Assembly: GCF_006385175.1 (NCBI RefSeq)
Contig: NZ_VFIY01000010.1
Location: 1 to 64,000, forward strand
Length of the DNA stretch: 64,000 bases
Origin: Emcibacter nanhaiensis
GTDB taxonomy: Bacteria > Pseudomonadota > Alphaproteobacteria > Sphingomonadales > Emcibacteraceae
Reading direction: 5' to 3'
A program made the position numbers and the translations under genes. Numbering within the stretch: the first letter of the stretch is position 1; every line of letters begins with the position of its first letter. This document shows positions 51,762-62,572 of this stretch, one piece after another. A model generated the notes under the pieces. It saw only the letters and a list, made by a program, of their open reading frames with translations. It was not told where the DNA came from and made no database searches.

Positions 51762-53309
51762 TCAGCTTTTTCGGCGTCGCAGGACCGCCAGGTCCTCCCT
51801 GCGCACCGCGCCGGTCAGGAACGCCAGCAGGATATAGGTCGCGATCCCGGTAACTACCAGAGCAGAAATTCCGGCGATTTTTTCCGCCAACGCCCCGGCG
51901 ATCAGCGGTGATGTCAGCGTGGAGACATACCAGACCACAGCTCCCATCAACAGGCTGCAGATCACATAGCGCACCAGCCGGTTCAAGGCCCGGCTGTCAA
52001 AATGAAAATGGCCGCGCAGCATCAGCCCACGGCAGAGCAGCGCCACATTGACCCAGGCGGAAATGGCCGTCGCCAGGGCCAGGCCCACATGTTTGAACGG
52101 GATCATCAGGGCGATATTGAGCACCACATTGACCACCAGCGCGATCATAGCAAATTTCACCGGGGTCCTGGTGTCCTTGCGCGCGAAATATCCCGGGCTG
52201 AAGACCTTGGCCAGCACATAAGCCGGCAATCCGGCCGCATAGGCGGCCAGCGCCATGGCCGTCTGCACGGTATCTTCCGGGGTAAAGCGGTTGCGTTCCA
52301 GCAGCACATGAATCAGCTCATACGGCACCACGATAAAGGCCACCGCCGCCGGAACCGTAAAGAACAGGCCCATTTCAATGGCGCGATTCTGGCTGTGGAT
52401 CACCTGCTGGCCGTTGCCTGCGGCGATCTCCCGCGACAACATCGGCAACAGCACCGTGCCGAGCGCCACCCCGATCACACCGATCGGCAGCTGGTTGAGC
52501 CGGTCGGCATAAAACAGGAAGGACATGGAGCCGTCCGGCAGGTGCGAGGCCAGGATCATGTCCAGCATCAGGTTCATCTGGATCACCCCGGCGCCCAAAG
52601 CCGCCGGCGCCATAATCTTGAGCAGTTCCCTGACCTTTGGGGTCATATGCGGCCATTTGAGCCGGATGCGGTAACCGGCCCTGCGGCAGGCCACCCACAG
52701 CCAGAAAAGCTGGGTCAGTCCCGCCAGCGATACGGCGACCGCCAGCGCATGGGCCGGGGTATCCAGCATATTGGCAAAAAACACCAGCGCGGCAATCAGG
52801 AAGATGTTCAGGATGATCGGCATCGCCGCCGTTTCCGCGAAACGACCGAGCGAATTCAATATGCCCCCCAGCAGGGACACCAGCGAGATAAACAGGATAA
52901 ACGGAAAGGTAATCCGGGTCAGCAACACCGCAAGGTCGAACTTGACCCGGTCATCGACAAACCCGCCGGCCAGTACATAAATGACCGCCGGGGCGAACAG
53001 TTCCATCAACCCCACCAGCAACAGCAGGACAATCAGCAGGCCGGCAAAGGCCTCCTCGGCAAAGACAATGGCTTCTTCCCGGCCGTCCTGTTCCAGGGTA
53101 GCGGAAAACATGGGCACAAAGGCCGCGCTGAAGGCCCCCTCGGCAAACAGGCGGCGAAAAAAATTGGGTAGTTTGAAGGCGACCACGAAGCAGTCCGCCA
53201 CCATGCCGGCGCCGAGGATGGAGGCCAGCAGGATATCGCGGGCAAATCCGAGAATACGGCTTAAAAAAGTAAAACTGCCGAAAATGGCGGTGGCTTTAAG
53301 AATGGACAT
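51762..53309 (-). CDS. murJ: Lipid II flippase MurJ
   Basis: 515 residues from the ATG at 53309 (an in-frame GTG at 53333 is an alternative). MSILKATAIFGSFTFLSRILGFARDILLA is the canonical N-terminus, split here by nothing unusual, and about fourteen membrane helices follow, with FARKDTRTPVKFA in the second half. It moves lipid II to the outer face of the inner membrane for peptidoglycan synthesis. Upstream is glnD, downstream trpS. Confidence 0.95.
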   Translation of the reverse strand: MSILKATAIFGSFTFLSRILGFARDILLASILGAGMVADCFVVAFKLPNFFRRLFAEGAFSAAFVPMFSATLEQDGREEAIVFAEEAFAGLLIVLLLLVGLMELFAPAVIYVLAGGFVDDRVKFDLAVLLTRITFPFILFISLVSLLGGILNSLGRFAETAAMPIILNIFLIAALVFFANMLDTPAHALAVAVSLAGLTQLFWLWVACRRAGYRIRLKWPHMTPKVRELLKIMAPAALGAGVIQMNLMLDMILASHLPDGSMSFLFYADRLNQLPIGVIGVALGTVLLPMLSREIAAGNGQQVIHSQNRAIEMGLFFTVPAAVAFIVVPYELIHVLLERNRFTPEDTVQTAMALAAYAAGLPAYVLAKVFSPGYFARKDTRTPVKFAMIALVVNVVLNIALMIPFKHVGLALATAISAWVNVALLCRGLMLRGHFHFDSRALNRLVRYVICSLLMGAVVWYVSTLTSPLIAGALAEKIAGISALVVTGIATYILLAFLTGAVRREDLAVLRRRKS

Positions 53310-53348
53310 GTGAGCGAAACATTTCCCTGCCACCCCGGCGCACGGGCC

Positions 53349-56138
53349 TTAGGAGGCTTCCAGAACTTTCTTATCGGTTTTTTTCCGCTCCACTCTGCCC
53401 GAGCTTTTGTCCTCTGACAAGACTTCCAGCAATTTTTTCTCGATCTGGTTCAGTTTCGTCTTGTGGGTAATTTTATGGCCGAACAGATCCTTGAGGAAGA
53501 ACACCGCAATGGCCCGCTCGCCGTAGGTGGCGATATGGGCGCTGCCGATGGTCACCTTCAGGTCCATCAGTGTGCGCGACAGGTCATACAGGAAGCCGAC
53601 ACGGTCCAGCCCGTTCACTTCAATAACGGTGAAGGTGTTGCTGGCGTTATTATCGATCAACACCACCGGTTCCACCGTAAAGACAGCCGTACGTTTGCTG
53701 ACCTTGGCACTGCGGCGCTTCTCCAGGACTTCCCGCGGCAGGATTTTGCCCAGCAGGGTATCGCGGATGTTCTGCTTCAGTTTTTCCTGCTTGGTTTTGT
53801 CGTCAAAGGCGCTCTCGTCACTTTCCTGGATCCAGAAGGTATCCAGCGCCATGCCGTCCTTGGTGGTGAAAATCTTGGCATCCTGAATGGAGGCGCCGCT
53901 CACCGCAATAGCCCCGGTGATCCGGGCAAAAAGGCCCGGATGGTCCGGCGTATAGATGGTCAGTTCGGTGATTTCCCGGAACTCGTCAGACCGGGTGGTA
54001 ATGGTCAGGGTTTCGCCTTTCTCGTCTGCTTCGCGCACGGTTTCGGCAAGGCGCAGCAGATGAGCGTCGTCCAGCGCCAGCCAGAAACTATCATAGAATT
54101 TATCGGTAAATTTTTCGAATTCCGAATCTGACCATTTGGACAGACCTTTCCTGAGATCGGCGATGGTCTCCCTGATGCGGTGCTGGTGGCTGCCTTCGAT
54201 CTGGCCACCGAGAAGATATTCTTCCGAATTATAATAGAGATCCCTGAGCAGTTGCCCCTTCCAGCCATTCCAGATTTTCGGCCCGACCGCCCGGATATCC
54301 ACCACCGTCAGCACCAGCAGCAACCGAAGCCGTTCCGGGCTTTGCACCTGATTGGCGAAATCGGCGATGGTCTTGGGATCATTGAGGTCGCGTTTGAAGG
54401 CGACCATGGTCATCAGCAGGTGCCAGCGCACCAGCCAGGCCACCGTTTCCGTCTCTGCCGCAGAAAGGCCGAAGCGGGGACAAAGCTTGCGCGCCACCTC
54501 TTCGCCCAGCACCGAATGGTCGCCTTTGCGGCCCTTGGCAATATCATGCAGCAGAACCGCCACATAGAGCACACGCCGGGAAATGACCTTGTGAATAATT
54601 TCATTGGCCAGGGGATGGTCCTCGGCCAGGGTCCCCTGCTCCACTTCCGAGAGCAGTTCAATGGCGCGGATGGTATGTTCGTCCACCGTATAGACATGGT
54701 ACATGTCATACTGCATCTGGGCGACCACCCGGCCGAAATCGGGAATGAACCGACCAAAGACACCGGCTTCGTTCATCATCCGCAGGATAGAGCCGGGCCC
54801 CTTGCGATAGGTCAGAATTTCCAGGAACAGATGGTTGGCTACCGGATCGTTGCGCACCTCCCTGTCGATCTTCTTCAGATTCTGACGGATCAGGCGCAGG
54901 GCGCGGGGGTGAATATCCAGGTTATACTTCTGCGCCACATAGAAAATGCGGATCATTTCCACCGGATTGTCGGCAATGGTTTTGGCGCTGGTAATCGAAA
55001 TCCGGCTGCCGTCCACCGGAAAGCCGTCGATCTTCTTTTTCTTGAGCCCGAAGCTCGGCATTTTCAGGCGCGGCTTGCGCTTGTGTTTGGCTTCCAGGTA
55101 GGAGCAGAAAATCCGCGTCAAATCGCCCACATTCTTGGCGGTGAGAAAATAATGCTTCATAAACCGTTCGACCCCGGAGGAGCCGGGCCGGTCGGCATAA
55201 CCAAGCTTTTCCGCCAGGGTTTTCTGCACGTCAAAGGTGATCCGCTCCTCGGGCCGGCCGACCAGATAATGCAGATGGCAGCGCACGGTATAGAAGAAAC
55301 GGGCCGCTTTCTGGAACTGGCGGTATTCCTCTTTGGTGAAAACGCCTTTCTTCACCACTTCCGACACCGAATGGACGCCATAGATGAATTTGGAAATCCA
55401 GTAAAGCGTCTGCAGATCGCGCAGACCGCCCTTGCCGTCCTTCAGGTTGGGTTCCACCACATAGCGGCTGTCCCCCATTTTATGATGACGTTCGTCGCGC
55501 TCAGCCAGTTTCCCCTCGATAAATTCCGGCTCGTGCCCGGCGATGACTTCCTTGTCATAGCGGGTGAGAAACTCGTCAAACAGCTCCTTCTGGCCCCAGA
55601 TATAGCGGGATTCCAGCAGCGAGGTCTGAATGGTGAGGTCACTCTTGGACAGGCGGATACATTCGTTTACGGTGCGGGTGGCATGGCCCACTTTCAGGCC
55701 CATGTCCCACATCAGGTAGAGCATATATTCCACCACCTGCTCGCCCCAGGGTGTCTGCTTGTAAGGCAGTAGGAACAACAGGTCGATATCGGAATAGGGC
55801 GCCATTTCCCCGCGGCCATAGCCGCCGATGGCCACCAGGCACAACTGTTCGGACTTGGTCGGATTAGGCTGAAAGAAAATAAACCCGGTGGCGACATCGT
55901 AGATGAACTTGATAATCTCGTCGGTCAGGTAGCTTTGCGCCCGCACCAGGACCATACCGCTCTCGCCGGCATCGCAACGCCGGTGGATTTCGTCAAATCC
56001 CTGCTGGTAGGTTTTCTTGAGCAGCTCCAGCAGCGGCTTGCGGACGGAGTCGGCAGAATGATCGTCCTTGAACTGGTCGAACGCCTGACGCAGTTTATCC
56101 GGATCGATAATCTTCTTATGGTTTCTTACTTTTCTCAT
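53349..56138 (-). CDS. glnD: Bifunctional uridylyltransferase/uridylyl-removing enzyme
   Basis: 929 residues. Nucleotidyltransferase motif GGYGRGEMAPYSDIDLLFL is near residue 110; the HD hydrolase has LLHDIAKGRKGDHSVLG near 530; two ACT domains follow near the C-terminus (TIYTPDHPGLFARITGAIA and VNGLDRVGFLYDLSRTL). GlnD modifies and demodifies PII proteins according to glutamine level, controlling nitrogen assimilation. It lies 12 bp after mutS and before murJ. Length is normal for Alphaproteobacteria. Confidence 0.97.
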   Translation of the reverse strand: MRKVRNHKKIIDPDKLRQAFDQFKDDHSADSVRKPLLELLKKTYQQGFDEIHRRCDAGESGMVLVRAQSYLTDEIIKFIYDVATGFIFFQPNPTKSEQLCLVAIGGYGRGEMAPYSDIDLLFLLPYKQTPWGEQVVEYMLYLMWDMGLKVGHATRTVNECIRLSKSDLTIQTSLLESRYIWGQKELFDEFLTRYDKEVIAGHEPEFIEGKLAERDERHHKMGDSRYVVEPNLKDGKGGLRDLQTLYWISKFIYGVHSVSEVVKKGVFTKEEYRQFQKAARFFYTVRCHLHYLVGRPEERITFDVQKTLAEKLGYADRPGSSGVERFMKHYFLTAKNVGDLTRIFCSYLEAKHKRKPRLKMPSFGLKKKKIDGFPVDGSRISITSAKTIADNPVEMIRIFYVAQKYNLDIHPRALRLIRQNLKKIDREVRNDPVANHLFLEILTYRKGPGSILRMMNEAGVFGRFIPDFGRVVAQMQYDMYHVYTVDEHTIRAIELLSEVEQGTLAEDHPLANEIIHKVISRRVLYVAVLLHDIAKGRKGDHSVLGEEVARKLCPRFGLSAAETETVAWLVRWHLLMTMVAFKRDLNDPKTIADFANQVQSPERLRLLLVLTVVDIRAVGPKIWNGWKGQLLRDLYYNSEEYLLGGQIEGSHQHRIRETIADLRKGLSKWSDSEFEKFTDKFYDSFWLALDDAHLLRLAETVREADEKGETLTITTRSDEFREITELTIYTPDHPGLFARITGAIAVSGASIQDAKIFTTKDGMALDTFWIQESDESAFDDKTKQEKLKQNIRDTLLGKILPREVLEKRRSAKVSKRTAVFTVEPVVLIDNNASNTFTVIEVNGLDRVGFLYDLSRTLMDLKVTIGSAHIATYGERAIAVFFLKDLFGHKITHKTKLNQIEKKLLEVLSEDKSSGRVERKKTDKKVLEAS

Positions 56139-56150
56139 GCACGCCCTGAC

Positions 56151-58919
56151 TTACTTTTCCGACAATTCCTTGAGCCTGTAGAGAAGCTCCAGTGCTTCCC
56201 TGGGGGCCAGGTCATCGGGATTTATCGTGTCCAGCATATCCTCTACTTCCGAGGATGTCGCCCTGTCTGTTTCCATGGTCGATTGAAAAGCAGAAAAAAG
56301 CGGTAATTCATCCGCCACCAGATCCATGTTCCGGCCCTTGCTGACGCCCTGGCCGCCCTGTTCCAGACTGTCCAGCACCTGCCGGGCCCGCTTGATCACC
56401 ACGGTTGGCAGTCCGGCCAGTTTGGCGACCTGGATACCGTAGGAGCGGTCCGCCGCCCCGGGGCCCACTTCATGGAGGAAGACCACCTCGCCTTCCCACT
56501 CCCTGACCTTCATATAATGTAGGGATAAATTGTCCAGTTTCGAGGCCAGGGCGGTCATTTCATGATAATGGGTGGCGAACAGGCCGCGGCAGCGGTTCAC
56601 CTCATGCAGATGCTCCACCGCGGCCCAGGCGATGGACAGGCCGTCGTAGGTGGCGGTGCCCCGGCCGATCTCGTCCAGGATCACCAGCGAACGCGCGCCG
56701 GACTGGTTGAGGATCGCCGCGGTTTCCACCATTTCCACCATGAAGGTGGACCTGCCCCGGGCCAGGTCATCGCTGGCGCCGACCCGGCTGAACAGGCGGT
56801 CGACCACGCCGATATGGGCGCTACGGGCCGGCACGAACCCGCCCATCTGGGCCATGATGGCGATCAGCGCATTCTGGCGCAGGAAGGTACTCTTACCGGC
56901 CATGTTGGGGCCGGTGATCAGCCACAGCTTGTTTTCGCCGGTGAGGTCACAGTCGTTAGCGACGAAATGGCCCTGCTGTTCCTTCTGCAGGGCGGTCTCG
57001 ACCACCGGATGACGCCCGGCCTCGATATTGAACGTGAGGCTGTCATCCACTTTCGGCCGGACATAGTTGCGCCCGGCAGCGAGCTCCGCGAGAGATGAGG
57101 CCACATCCAGCCGCGCCAGCGAACGGGCCGCCAGGGTGATGGCTTCCCAGTCGGCCAGCACCGTGCCGACCAGTTGTTCGAACAGTTCATGCTCCAGCTC
57201 CAGCGAACGGGCCCCGGCCTGGCCGATCTTGCTGGCGAGCCGGGCCAGTTCCGAACTGTTGAAGCGGACCACATTGGCCAGGGTCTGGCGATGAATGAAT
57301 TCCTCGGACAGCGGCGGCGCCATCATCTTGTCCGCATGGGTCGCCGTGACCTCGATATAATAGCCGAGCACATTATTATGCCGCACCTTGAGGGCGCTGA
57401 TGCCGGTCTTGTCCCGATAGTCGTTTTCCAGCGCCGCAATCATCTGCCGGCTCTGGTCGCGCAACTGGCGGAACTCGTCCAGTTCGGCGTGGAAGCCGGT
57501 GGCGATAAAATTGCCGTCGCGGATGATGGTCGGCAGCTCTTCGGCCAGCGCCCGCGCCAACAGGTCTACCAGTTCCTGGTGAGTGCCCATATGGGCCATG
57601 ATCTCGTCCAGCTCGAGGGGTGCCAAAATCTGTTCCCGGGCCTGCCGCTCACAAACCCGGCGCAGCATATCCTTCAGGTCATCGGCCTGGGCCAGCCCGT
57701 CGCGAATGGCAGCCAGGTCGCGCGGGCCGCCGCGGCCCACCGACAGGCGGGACAGGGCGCGCTCCATGTCCGGGCATTTTTTCAGCACCTCCCGGCACTG
57801 GCGGCGGAAGGCTTCCTCCTCGAGGAAAAAGCTAACCTTGTCGAGCCGGCGGTTGATCAGCTCCGGATCCATCAGCGGCGCGCTGAGCCGGGTCGCCAGC
57901 AGCCGCGCCCCGGCGCCGGTTACCGTGCGGTCGAGGACGCTGAGCAAGCTGCCTTTTTTGTCGCCGCCGAGGGTGATGCTCAGTTCCAGGTTGCGCCGGG
58001 TCGCCCCGTCGATCATCATGGTGGCGTCTTCGCCCACCGGCACCGGGCGGGATAGTTTCGGCGCTTTGCCCTTCTGGGTTTCGCTGACATAGTCCAGCAA
58101 CGCGCCGCAGGCCGCCATTTCCGCCCGACCGAAGCTGCCGAGCCCATCCAGCACGCTGACGCCGAAATAGTTTTTCAGGCGCTTTTCCGCCAGACGGCTG
58201 TCAAAGCCGTCGGTTTCCTGGGGGCTGAGCCGCTCGGCCCATTCCTCCAGCACATGATGGATTTTCTCGTCGGTCAGCAGGGCCGAGGGCAGGATCACTT
58301 CGCCGGGCCTGAGCCGGGCCAGTTCCGCATCCAGGTTGGCGGGATCGATGGCGCTGACGTGGAAATCGCCGGTGGAAATATCGAGCCAGGCCAGGGCGTA
58401 GCTGCCCTGGATCACGCACAGGGCGGCCAGATAATTATGCTGGCGGGCGTCGAGCAGGTTTTCCTCGGTAATGGTACCGGGCGTCACCAGCCGGATCACA
58501 TCCCGTTTCACTACCGCCTTGGCGCCGCGTTTCTTGGCCTCGGCCGGGTCTTCCATCTGCTCGCAGACCGCCACCTTAAAGCCCTTACGGATCAGGCGCG
58601 CAAGATAGCTCTCCGCCGCATGAACCGGCACCCCGCACATGGGGATGTCCTCGTCCTCATGCTTGCCGCGCTTGGTCAGGGTGATGTCCAGCGCTTCCGA
58701 GGCCTGGACCGCATCGTCGAAAAACAGCTCGTAAAAATCCCCCATCCGGTAGAACAGCAGATAGTCGGGATGAGCCGCCTTGATTTCCAGGAACTGCTCC
58801 ATCATCGGCGTGACTTTGGCGGGCTTTGAGTTTTTTTTGCCGGTCTTTTTCCCGGACGCCCCCTTGTCTTTTGTTGAATCCGCTTCTGCAGCCGTCATTT
58901 TATCCATAGTGCTGGTCAT
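56151..58919 (-). CDS. mutS: DNA mismatch repair protein MutS
   Basis: 922 residues. The mismatch-binding motif is [25 protein letters not shown]-like ([15 protein letters not shown], with the Phe-x-Glu wedge); Walker A is GPNMAGKST, followed by [18 protein letters not shown]. MutS recognises mispairs and recruits MutL. A lysine/alanine-rich extension of about 35 residues precedes the conserved start, and other Met codons within it (58907, 58898) could be used. It starts the mutS-glnD-murJ-trpS run. Confidence 0.97.
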   Translation of the reverse strand: MTSTMDKMTAAEADSTKDKGASGKKTGKKNSKPAKVTPMMEQFLEIKAAHPDYLLFYRMGDFYELFFDDAVQASEALDITLTKRGKHEDEDIPMCGVPVHAAESYLARLIRKGFKVAVCEQMEDPAEAKKRGAKAVVKRDVIRLVTPGTITEENLLDARQHNYLAALCVIQGSYALAWLDISTGDFHVSAIDPANLDAELARLRPGEVILPSALLTDEKIHHVLEEWAERLSPQETDGFDSRLAEKRLKNYFGVSVLDGLGSFGRAEMAACGALLDYVSETQKGKAPKLSRPVPVGEDATMMIDGATRRNLELSITLGGDKKGSLLSVLDRTVTGAGARLLATRLSAPLMDPELINRRLDKVSFFLEEEAFRRQCREVLKKCPDMERALSRLSVGRGGPRDLAAIRDGLAQADDLKDMLRRVCERQAREQILAPLELDEIMAHMGTHQELVDLLARALAEELPTIIRDGNFIATGFHAELDEFRQLRDQSRQMIAALENDYRDKTGISALKVRHNNVLGYYIEVTATHADKMMAPPLSEEFIHRQTLANVVRFNSSELARLASKIGQAGARSLELEHELFEQLVGTVLADWEAITLAARSLARLDVASSLAELAAGRNYVRPKVDDSLTFNIEAGRHPVVETALQKEQQGHFVANDCDLTGENKLWLITGPNMAGKSTFLRQNALIAIMAQMGGFVPARSAHIGVVDRLFSRVGASDDLARGRSTFMVEMVETAAILNQSGARSLVILDEIGRGTATYDGLSIAWAAVEHLHEVNRCRGLFATHYHEMTALASKLDNLSLHYMKVREWEGEVVFLHEVGPGAADRSYGIQVAKLAGLPTVVIKRARQVLDSLEQGGQGVSKGRNMDLVADELPLFSAFQSTMETDRATSSEVEDMLDTINPDDLAPREALELLYRLKELSEK

Positions 58920-59212
58920 TCGAGAAAAATGTGAAAAATAATTTTCAAATAGATTTTTGGGTTGTTTTTGTTAAAATATTTCAATATAGCTGTCATAAAG
59001 GTAATTTAAATACCGTTTCATTCTATTCATAAAACGGGTCCATGTTATCCATCGGGCCTGTTTTACATATTGGATCAGGGATGAGACTCTATCGCCTTCA
59101 TTCCGGGAAAGCAATTCCCGCAGGGATACGGGAAACAAAAAAAATCGATCCGGAAAAGCGATAAGACTGACAAAGACTGCTAGAGAAACAAGACTGAAAA
59201 ACGGGTTAAATC
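58920..59212. other. 293-bp divergent region with alternative hairpins before maeB
   Basis: No gene. The mutS side (58930-59020) is AT-rich and should hold its promoter. Nearer maeB are three complementary segments: CGGGAA (59104-59109), TTCCCG (59115-59120) and CGGGAA (59129-59134). The middle one can pair with either neighbour but not both, so two exclusive stems are possible in the maeB leader. An A-run follows. Confidence 0.4.
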
Positions 59213-61501
59213 ATGACGGACAAAAAATCCCAGTTTGGGGACAAGGAAGCCCTGCATTACCATTCCGCAGGACGTCCCGGCAAAATCGAAATCATTGCCA
59301 GCAAATCCATGGCCACCCAGCGCGACTTGTCGCTGGCCTACTCCCCCGGGGTGGCGGCGCCGGTGCGCGCCATTGCCGACAATCCTTCCACCGCCTGGGA
59401 CTATACCGCCAAGGGCAACCTGGTGGCGGTGATCTCCGACGGCTCGGCCATTCTCGGCCTCGGCAACCTGGGACCGCTGGCCTCCAAGCCGGTGATGGAA
59501 GGCAAAGCCGTCCTGTTCAAGCGGTTCGCCGATGTGGACTCCATGGATCTGGAAGTGGACTGCAGGGATGTGGAGGAGTTCATCAATTGCGTGCGCTGTC
59601 TCGGTCCCAGCTTCGGCGGCATCAATCTGGAAGACATCAAGGCGCCGGAATGCTTCATCATCGAGCAGCGCCTGCGCGAGGAAATGGACATACCGGTGTT
59701 CCATGACGACCAGCACGGCACCGCCATCATCTGCGCCGCCGGCATCATCAATGCGCTGGACCTGACCGGGCGCGACATCAGGGAAGCCAAGGTGGTGGTC
59801 AATGGCGCCGGCGCCGCCGCCATCGCCTGTACCGAACTGATCAAGGCCATGGGCGTGCCCCATGACAATGTCATCATGTGCGACAGCAAGGGCGTGATCT
59901 ACCAGGACCGCAAGGAAGGCATGAACCAGTGGAAGTCGGCCCATGCGGTGATGACCGATACCCGGACCCTGGAGGAGGCCCTGAAAGGCGCCGATATTTT
60001 CCTCGGCCTGTCGGTCAAGGGGGCGGTAACGCCGGAAATGGTGGCGAATATGGCTGACAAGCCGATCATTTTCGCCATGGCCAACCCGGACCCGGAAATC
60101 ACGCCGGAGGAAGTGGAGACCGTGCGTTCCGACGCGATTGTCGCCACCGGCCGGTCCGACTACCCGAACCAGGTCAACAATGTGCTCGGCTTCCCCTATA
60201 TTTTCCGCGGCGCCCTGGATGTGCGCGCCACCCGCATCAATGACGAGATGAAAATCGCCGCCGCCCGGGCGATCGCCGAGCTGGCGCGCGAGGACGTGCC
60301 TGACGAAGTGGCTTCCGCCTACAAGGGCGAGCATCCCAAATACGGTCCCAAATATATCATCCCGGCCCCGTTCGACCCGCGCCTGATCAGCTCGATCAGC
60401 CCGGCCGTGGCCCAAGCCGCCATGGATAGTGGCGTGGCCAGCCGGCCGATCATCGACATGGGCGACTATAAAAAGGAACTGGCCGCCCGCCTCAGCCCGA
60501 CCACCGGCACCCTGCAGATGATCTATGATAAACTGGACCAGGATCCAAAGCGGGTGGTCTTTACCGAAGGCGACGAGGAAACGGTATTGCGCGCCGCGCT
60601 CGGCTTTGAACAAAACGGCTTCGGCAAGACCGTGCTGATCGGCCATGAGAACAAAATCCGCGACCTGCTGGAACATATGGGCCACGACCGCAATGACGAG
60701 GTGGAAATTCATCACGCCCGCGCCAGCGACAAGACCCACCGCTATGCGGAATTCCTGTTCCAGAAGCTGCAGCGCCAGGGCTACCTGTTCCGCGACTGCA
60801 TGCGCCTGGTGCAGACCGACCGTAATGTATTCGGCGCCTGCATGCTGGCGCTGGGCGATGCCGACGCCATGATCACCGGTCATGTGCGCCATTATGCCGC
60901 GGCGCTGGACAGTATCGTGAAAGTGATCGACCCGATCCCGGGCCGCAAAGCCATGGGCATCAGCATCATGGTCAAGGGCGACCGCACCATTTTTGTCGCC
61001 GATACCGCCATCAATGAACTGCCCACCGCCGAAGACATGGCCGACACCGCCGAACATGCGGCGGAAATCGTTCGCCACTTCGGCGTCGAGCCCCGGGTGG
61101 CGCTGATGTCCTATACCAATTTCGGCAACCCGGAAGGCGGCATCCTGGCCCAGCATTCCCGTGAGGGGGTGGAAATCCTCGACGGCCGCAATGTGGATTT
61201 CGAATATGAGGGCGAAATGCACCCGGGTGTAGCGCTCAACCCGGAGATCATGGAGAAATATCCCTTCTGCCGCCTGAGCGGCCCGGCCAATGTGCTGATC
61301 ATGCCGGGCATGCATTCGGCCAATATTTCCACCAAGCTGTTCCGGGAAATGGGCGGCGGCACGGTGATCGGCCCGATGCTGGTCGGCCTCAGCCACTCGG
61401 TGCAGATCGTGCCCATGGGCGCCTATGCGTCCGAGATCATCAACATGGCGGCGCTGGCGGCCCATAATGTGAATATGGTGCGGGAGAAAACCGGCAGCTG
61501 A
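59213..61501 (+). CDS. maeB: NADP-dependent malic enzyme with phosphotransacetylase-like domain
   Basis: 762 residues. The malic domain has SLAYSPGVAAP and FHDDQHGTAII; the Rossmann part has VVVNGAGAAAIAC; the C-terminal ~320 residues are a phosphotransacetylase-like domain (RVVFTEGDEETVLRAA). This MaeB form oxidatively decarboxylates malate to pyruvate with NADP; the extra domain is regulatory and binds acetyl-CoA in homologues. It provides pyruvate and NADPH in addition to the transhydrogenase. Transcribed alone; a bidirectional terminator follows. Confidence 0.96.
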   Translation: MTDKKSQFGDKEALHYHSAGRPGKIEIIASKSMATQRDLSLAYSPGVAAPVRAIADNPSTAWDYTAKGNLVAVISDGSAILGLGNLGPLASKPVMEGKAVLFKRFADVDSMDLEVDCRDVEEFINCVRCLGPSFGGINLEDIKAPECFIIEQRLREEMDIPVFHDDQHGTAIICAAGIINALDLTGRDIREAKVVVNGAGAAAIACTELIKAMGVPHDNVIMCDSKGVIYQDRKEGMNQWKSAHAVMTDTRTLEEALKGADIFLGLSVKGAVTPEMVANMADKPIIFAMANPDPEITPEEVETVRSDAIVATGRSDYPNQVNNVLGFPYIFRGALDVRATRINDEMKIAAARAIAELAREDVPDEVASAYKGEHPKYGPKYIIPAPFDPRLISSISPAVAQAAMDSGVASRPIIDMGDYKKELAARLSPTTGTLQMIYDKLDQDPKRVVFTEGDEETVLRAALGFEQNGFGKTVLIGHENKIRDLLEHMGHDRNDEVEIHHARASDKTHRYAEFLFQKLQRQGYLFRDCMRLVQTDRNVFGACMLALGDADAMITGHVRHYAAALDSIVKVIDPIPGRKAMGISIMVKGDRTIFVADTAINELPTAEDMADTAEHAAEIVRHFGVEPRVALMSYTNFGNPEGGILAQHSREGVEILDGRNVDFEYEGEMHPGVALNPEIMEKYPFCRLSGPANVLIMPGMHSANISTKLFREMGGGTVIGPMLVGLSHSVQIVPMGAYASEIINMAALAAHNVNMVREKTGS

Positions 61502-61506
61502 CCTCA

Positions 61507-61543
61507 AATAAAAAGGCCCGCAACAAGTGCGGGCCTTTGATTA
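61507..61543. terminator. Bidirectional terminator between maeB and olsB
   Basis: AAAGGCCCGC (61512-61521) and GCGGGCCTTT (61529-61538) form a perfect 10-bp stem with a 7-nt loop. It has T-rich sequence on both strands: TGATTATT after it on plus, TTATTTGAGG after it on minus. It serves both convergent genes. Confidence 0.85.
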
Positions 61544-61561
61544 TTCTCTCTGCCTTACAGC

Positions 61562-62413
61562 CTAATTATCGAACAGCCCCAGGTAGCGGCGCTGGATGCT
61601 GTCGACCGGCAGCAGGATAAACACGTCGGTGGTGTTGAACTGCTCGTCGATCACCGCACCGTCGCCGATAAAGCAGCCGAGCCGCAGGTAACCCTTGACC
61701 AGCGGCGCCAGAGCGCGGCGAGCCATGCGGTCATCATATTCCTCGGGCGTCATGAAATCCATTTTCTGGTAGCGCGCATCCACCGCCGGCACATTGTAAT
61801 CGTCCGGGGTCTTGTGGCTGTTGTACAGGTAGCTCAGCTGCAGCTTCATCTCTTCCGGGTTGATGCCGGGCAGGCTGGCGCAGCCGAACAGATAGGCAAT
61901 CTTGTGCTTGTCGATATAGCGGGCGATGGCGCGCCACATCAGCTGCATCACATTATTGGTGCGATAGTCCGCATGCACGCAGCTGCGGCCCAGCTCCAGC
62001 AGCTGGCGGTCGCCGATCATTTCCTCGCGGAATTTGTCGGAGAACAGGTTGGAGAGGTCATATTCCTGGGAGGAATAGAAGTCTTCCACATTGTCCACCT
62101 TTTCCTCGCGCAGCAGGCGGTAGGTGGCGATCACAGAGTCCGCGCCTTTCTTGCTGGTGTCAAACGCCAGCAGGTGATCGCAGACATTATCGAAGTCGTC
62201 AAAATCCCGGGACACGGTGCGCATGGCGTCCGTGGGCTGGGCTTTCATCTCGTCGTAAAAGACTTTGTAGCGCAGGGCCTGGGCAGCGGCGACCTCGTCG
62301 TCAGAGCGGGCGAGGCGTACTTCATAGACGCCGGATTTCACAAGAATCGGAGAGTCATCACTCTCGTCCCATCTGAGCTTTTCGGCGTTGGCTTTCATAT
62401 TATCCAGTTTCAT
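61562..62413 (-). CDS. olsB: L-ornithine N-alpha-acyltransferase (OlsB family)
   Basis: 283 residues. An acyltransferase of the GNAT-related OlsB family, with YEVRLARSDDEVAAAQALRYKVFYDE near the start, LLELGRSCVHADYR in the middle and GYLRLGCFIGDGAVID near the end. OlsB attaches a 3-hydroxyacyl chain from acyl carrier protein to ornithine, making lyso-ornithine lipid, a phosphorus-free membrane lipid often induced by phosphate limitation. OlsA is not adjacent; the plsC-like gene in this window could be an OlsA candidate. Start could also be the Met five codons later. Confidence 0.88.
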   Translation of the reverse strand: MKLDNMKANAEKLRWDESDDSPILVKSGVYEVRLARSDDEVAAAQALRYKVFYDEMKAQPTDAMRTVSRDFDDFDNVCDHLLAFDTSKKGADSVIATYRLLREEKVDNVEDFYSSQEYDLSNLFSDKFREEMIGDRQLLELGRSCVHADYRTNNVMQLMWRAIARYIDKHKIAYLFGCASLPGINPEEMKLQLSYLYNSHKTPDDYNVPAVDARYQKMDFMTPEEYDDRMARRALAPLVKGYLRLGCFIGDGAVIDEQFNTTDVFILLPVDSIQRRYLGLFDN

Positions 62414-62572
62414 AACCCTGATACATAACCCCCGGAGGGGTCAATTTCGTGACAGCAATGTAAAAGTTTTTTTGCAAAAACCCAAGTTTTTAACATTATC
62501 TGTTCCATTTTCCGCCTAACTCTCTACATATAAAAGGGAAATTAAGCGTAACCAATCGGTCAAATCCGATCT

